Of a DNA stretch of 6,992 nt, positions 5,151 through 6,992 are shown piece after piece. The translations under genes and the position numbers were made by a program. Under the pieces are notes generated by a model. It saw only the letters and a list, made by a program, of their open reading frames with translations, was not told the origin of the DNA and made no database searches. Source of the DNA: an uncultured Butyricicoccus sp. (GTDB taxonomy: Bacteria > Bacillota > Clostridia > Oscillospirales > Butyricicoccaceae); the NCBI GenBank assembly GCA_959018045.1, contig CAUEJN010000058.1:1-6992 (forward strand). Reading direction: 5' to 3'. The number at the start of each line of letters is the position of its first letter. The first letter of the stretch is position 1.

Positions 5151-6389
5151 ATGACGATTGCAGTCATCGGCGCGGGCGCTGCCGGACTCATGGCCGCAGG
5201 TGCTGCGGCAGAGGCGGGCGCACACGTGCTGCTGTTCGACAAGAATGCCAAGGTCGGACGCAAAATTATGATTACGGGCAAGGGACGGTGCAACGTCACC
5301 AACAACTGTGACGTACAGACCGTTCTGACCAATGTACCGGTCAACCCCCGTTTTCTGTACTCGGCGCTGGGCGGATGCAGTCCGGCAGACGTGATGGACT
5401 TTTTTGAAAACCAAGGCGTACCGCTCAAGACCGAGCGCGGCAACCGTGTATTCCCGGTGTCCGACAAGGCGCTCGATATCGTGGACGCGCTGTTTTTCTA
5501 CGTCAAGCGGCTGGGCGTGAAATTTGAATTTGAACATACCGTAGAAAAGATTCTGACCGGGGAAGACGGTGCGGTGTGCGGCGTGCAGGCGGACGGTAAG
5601 ACCTACGAGGCCGACCGGGTCATCGTCGCCACCGGCGGTGCATCCTATCCGGCGACCGGTTCGACCGGCGACGGCTATACTTTTGCCAAGGCACTGGGCC
5701 ACACGGTCGTGTCGCCGCGTCCGTCTCTGGTTCCGCTGGTCGCACGCGGTGACGTGTGCCAGAAACTGATGGGACTGTCGCTCAAAAACGTGCAGGTCAC
5801 GGTCTACGAGGGACAGAAGGCGGTCTATGAGGACTTTGGTGAGATGCTGTTTACCCATTTTGGCGTATCTGGCCCGCTCATCCTGTCGGCTTCGGCGCAC
5901 ATGCGCCATTTCGGCAGCAAGGAGTACCGCATCGACATCGATCTCAAACCGGCACTGGACGAGAAGACGCTGGACAAGCGTCTGCTGTCCGATTTTGAAA
6001 AGCACAAGAACAGCGATTTTATCAACGCGCTCGGCGAACTGCTGCCGCGCAAGCTGATTCCGGTTATCGTGGAGCGCTCGGGCATTGACCCGCGTGTCAA
6101 GGTGCATTCAGTCACCAAGACGCAGCGTCAGGCGCTCGTGCGCCTGCTTAAGGCATTCCCGGTGGAAATCACTGGGGCACGTCCGATTGCCGAGGCCATC
6201 GTTACGACCGGCGGCGTGTCGGTGCGTGACGTCAACCCCAAGACCATGGCGTCCAAGCGCACCCCGGGCCTGTACTTTGCGGGCGAGGTGCTGGACGTGG
6301 ACGCGTATACGGGCGGCTTTAACTTACAGATTGCCTGGGCGACCGGTCGACTGGCCGGAAAGAGCGCGGCAGAGGAGGAACAGAAATGA
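5151..6389 (+). CDS. HI0933/BaiN-type FAD-dependent oxidoreductase (YhiN family flavoprotein)
   Basis: This is a cytoplasmic flavoprotein of the HI0933 family (aminoacetone oxidase-like, also annotated BaiN or NAD(P)/FAD-dependent oxidoreductase). The physiological reaction is not settled; a bile-acid role has been proposed for one clostridial member but should not be transferred here. The 412 residues match the family length. The N-terminal dinucleotide fold has GAGAAG (G7, G9, G12) and an acidic D30 at the end of beta-2. The family motif GRKIMITGKGRCNVTN lies at 36-51. VIVATGGASYPATGSTGDGY (157-176) is the second FAD-contacting segment. The C-terminal FAD motif reads LYFAGEVLDVDAYTGGFN (374-391), followed by QIAWATGRLAG. 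There is no signal peptide or membrane helix. GGAGGG (5138-5143), inside the end of the regulator gene, lies 7 nt before the ATG, which directly follows the regulator's TAA. The stop overlaps the cmk start. A flavoprotein of this family next to cmk is common in clostridia. Confidence 0.92.
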   Translation: MTIAVIGAGAAGLMAAGAAAEAGAHVLLFDKNAKVGRKIMITGKGRCNVTNNCDVQTVLTNVPVNPRFLYSALGGCSPADVMDFFENQGVPLKTERGNRVFPVSDKALDIVDALFFYVKRLGVKFEFEHTVEKILTGEDGAVCGVQADGKTYEADRVIVATGGASYPATGSTGDGYTFAKALGHTVVSPRPSLVPLVARGDVCQKLMGLSLKNVQVTVYEGQKAVYEDFGEMLFTHFGVSGPLILSASAHMRHFGSKEYRIDIDLKPALDEKTLDKRLLSDFEKHKNSDFINALGELLPRKLIPVIVERSGIDPRVKVHSVTKTQRQALVRLLKAFPVEITGARPIAEAIVTTGGVSVRDVNPKTMASKRTPGLYFAGEVLDVDAYTGGFNLQIAWATGRLAGKSAAEEEQK

Positions 6390-6992
6390 ATCAAGACGTG
6401 ATTGCGGTCGCGATTGACGGGCCTGCCGGCGCGGGCAAGTCGACCATCGCGCGTGCAGCTGCCGCACAGCTGGGCTTTGTCTATGTGGATACCGGTGCAT
6501 TGTATCGAACCATCGGTCTGGCGGTCTGCCGCCGAGGCATTGACGGCACCGATGTACCGGGTATCCTTGCAACACTGCCCGAAATTCAGGTCGGACTCAC
6601 CTATCGGGACGGTGCACAGCATGTCCTGCTCGATGGCGAGGACGTGTCCGATGCCATTCGCACCCCGCAGATTTCGACCTATGCCTCGCAGGTCTCGTCG
6701 GTACCCGAGGTGCGTGCCTATCTGCTGGATTTGCAGCGAGACTTAGCACGCCGTCAGTCGGTCATCATGGACGGACGCGACATTGGCACGGTCATTCTGC
6801 CCGATGCAAAGGTCAAGATTTTTCTGACCGCATCGCCCGAAAAACGTGCGGCACGGCGCTGTGCCGAGCTGCGCGAAAAGGGACAGGACGTAACGGTTGA
6901 GGGTATTTTGACCGACATGGAACGCCGGGACGCGCTGGACGCTTCGCGTGCGGTGGCACCGATCAAGCAGGCTGAGTATGCCGTGTCCCCCC
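6386..6992 (+). CDS. cmk: Cytidylate kinase, N-terminal ~90% (3' end cut by window edge)
   Basis: Cmk phosphorylates CMP and dCMP with ATP to the diphosphates, recycling nucleotides for RNA, DNA and phospholipid synthesis. The frame is open to the right edge, giving 202 residues of an expected ~215-230. The P-loop reads DGPAGAGKST (11-20). The substrate-binding DTGALYR is at 35-41, and MDGRDIGTVILPDA at 128-141 is the conserved core motif. KIFLTASPEKRAARR (144-158) leads into the lid, and RRDALDASRAVAP (180-192) carries the RDxxDxxR motif of CMP kinases. GGAGG inside AGAGGAGG (6371-6378) precedes the ATG by 7 nt. The start sits in an ATGA overlap with the flavoprotein gene, so translation is probably coupled. 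In many Firmicutes the next genes are a 1-acyl-glycerol-3-phosphate acyltransferase, ispH and rpsA, but nothing beyond the edge is visible. Confidence 0.96.
   Translation, partial: MNQDVIAVAIDGPAGAGKSTIARAAAAQLGFVYVDTGALYRTIGLAVCRRGIDGTDVPGILATLPEIQVGLTYRDGAQHVLLDGEDVSDAIRTPQISTYASQVSSVPEVRAYLLDLQRDLARRQSVIMDGRDIGTVILPDAKVKIFLTASPEKRAARRCAELREKGQDVTVEGILTDMERRDALDASRAVAPIKQAEYAVSP

Noticed and set aside
4593..6107. A 504-codon open frame on the minus strand opposite the regulator and flavoprotein genes
   Set aside because: It lies wholly antisense to two genes with clear family motifs, has no recognisable domain and is rich in His, Arg and Gln, as expected when GC-rich coding DNA is read on the opposite strand.
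5151..6389. Assigning the flavoprotein to bile-acid 7-dehydroxylation as BaiN
   Set aside because: No other bai gene is present and the HI0933 family is widespread next to cmk in Firmicutes without bile-acid metabolism; homology alone does not support that role.
1..6992. A novel defence, mobile or biosynthetic system
   Set aside because: All genes belong to core or broadly conserved families on one strand in a known order, with no direct-repeat arrays, transposase, integrase or unusual composition break.

Overview
This window looks like core chromosome of a spore-forming Firmicute (class Clostridia), probably a relatively GC-rich lineage of the Oscillospiraceae/Butyricicoccaceae kind. The evidence is an scpA-scpB pair followed by a DUF2953 gene, a YtfJ/GerW-type sporulation gene, a D-Ala-D-Ala carboxypeptidase and an RluB-type pseudouridine synthase, with strong GGAGG-type ribosome binding sites. 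The family-level placement is inference; the order scpAB - dac - rluB is known from Bacillus and clostridia. All eight convincing protein genes and the ninth, partial one at the right edge lie on the + strand. I see no tRNA, rRNA, CRISPR array, insertion sequence, phage gene or attachment site.

Layout. Positions 2-2189 hold a compact operon: the C-terminal part of scpA (cut by the left edge), scpB, a DUF2953 membrane protein and ytfJ/gerW. Two of its three junctions are ATGA stop/start overlaps. A good intrinsic terminator (2221-2258) closes it. Next come a secreted DD-carboxypeptidase (2283-3374) and rluB (3410-4120), 35 bp apart and probably co-transcribed.

The only sizeable non-coding stretch is 4121-4286 (166 bp). 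It is dense in structure: three CTTGCA words one helical turn apart, a 16-bp near-palindrome that overlaps a plausible -35 element, a TACAAT -10, a strong 11-12 bp hairpin, and a separated 9-bp inverted repeat flanking that hairpin. It leads into the last cluster: an RpiR/MurR-type regulator (4287-5150), an HI0933/BaiN-type FAD flavoprotein (5151-6389) and cytidylate kinase cmk (6386 to the right edge). This cluster is joined by a zero-gap TAA-ATG junction and an ATGA overlap.

Together the genes serve chromosome condensation and segregation (ScpAB with SMC), spore and cell-wall formation (YtfJ, carboxypeptidase), ribosome maturation (RluB) and nucleotide supply (Cmk). I found no novel defence or mobile system. 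The parts most worth a second look are the structured leader upstream of the RpiR regulator, and the placing of a sugar-phosphate-type regulator at the head of a flavoprotein-cmk operon.
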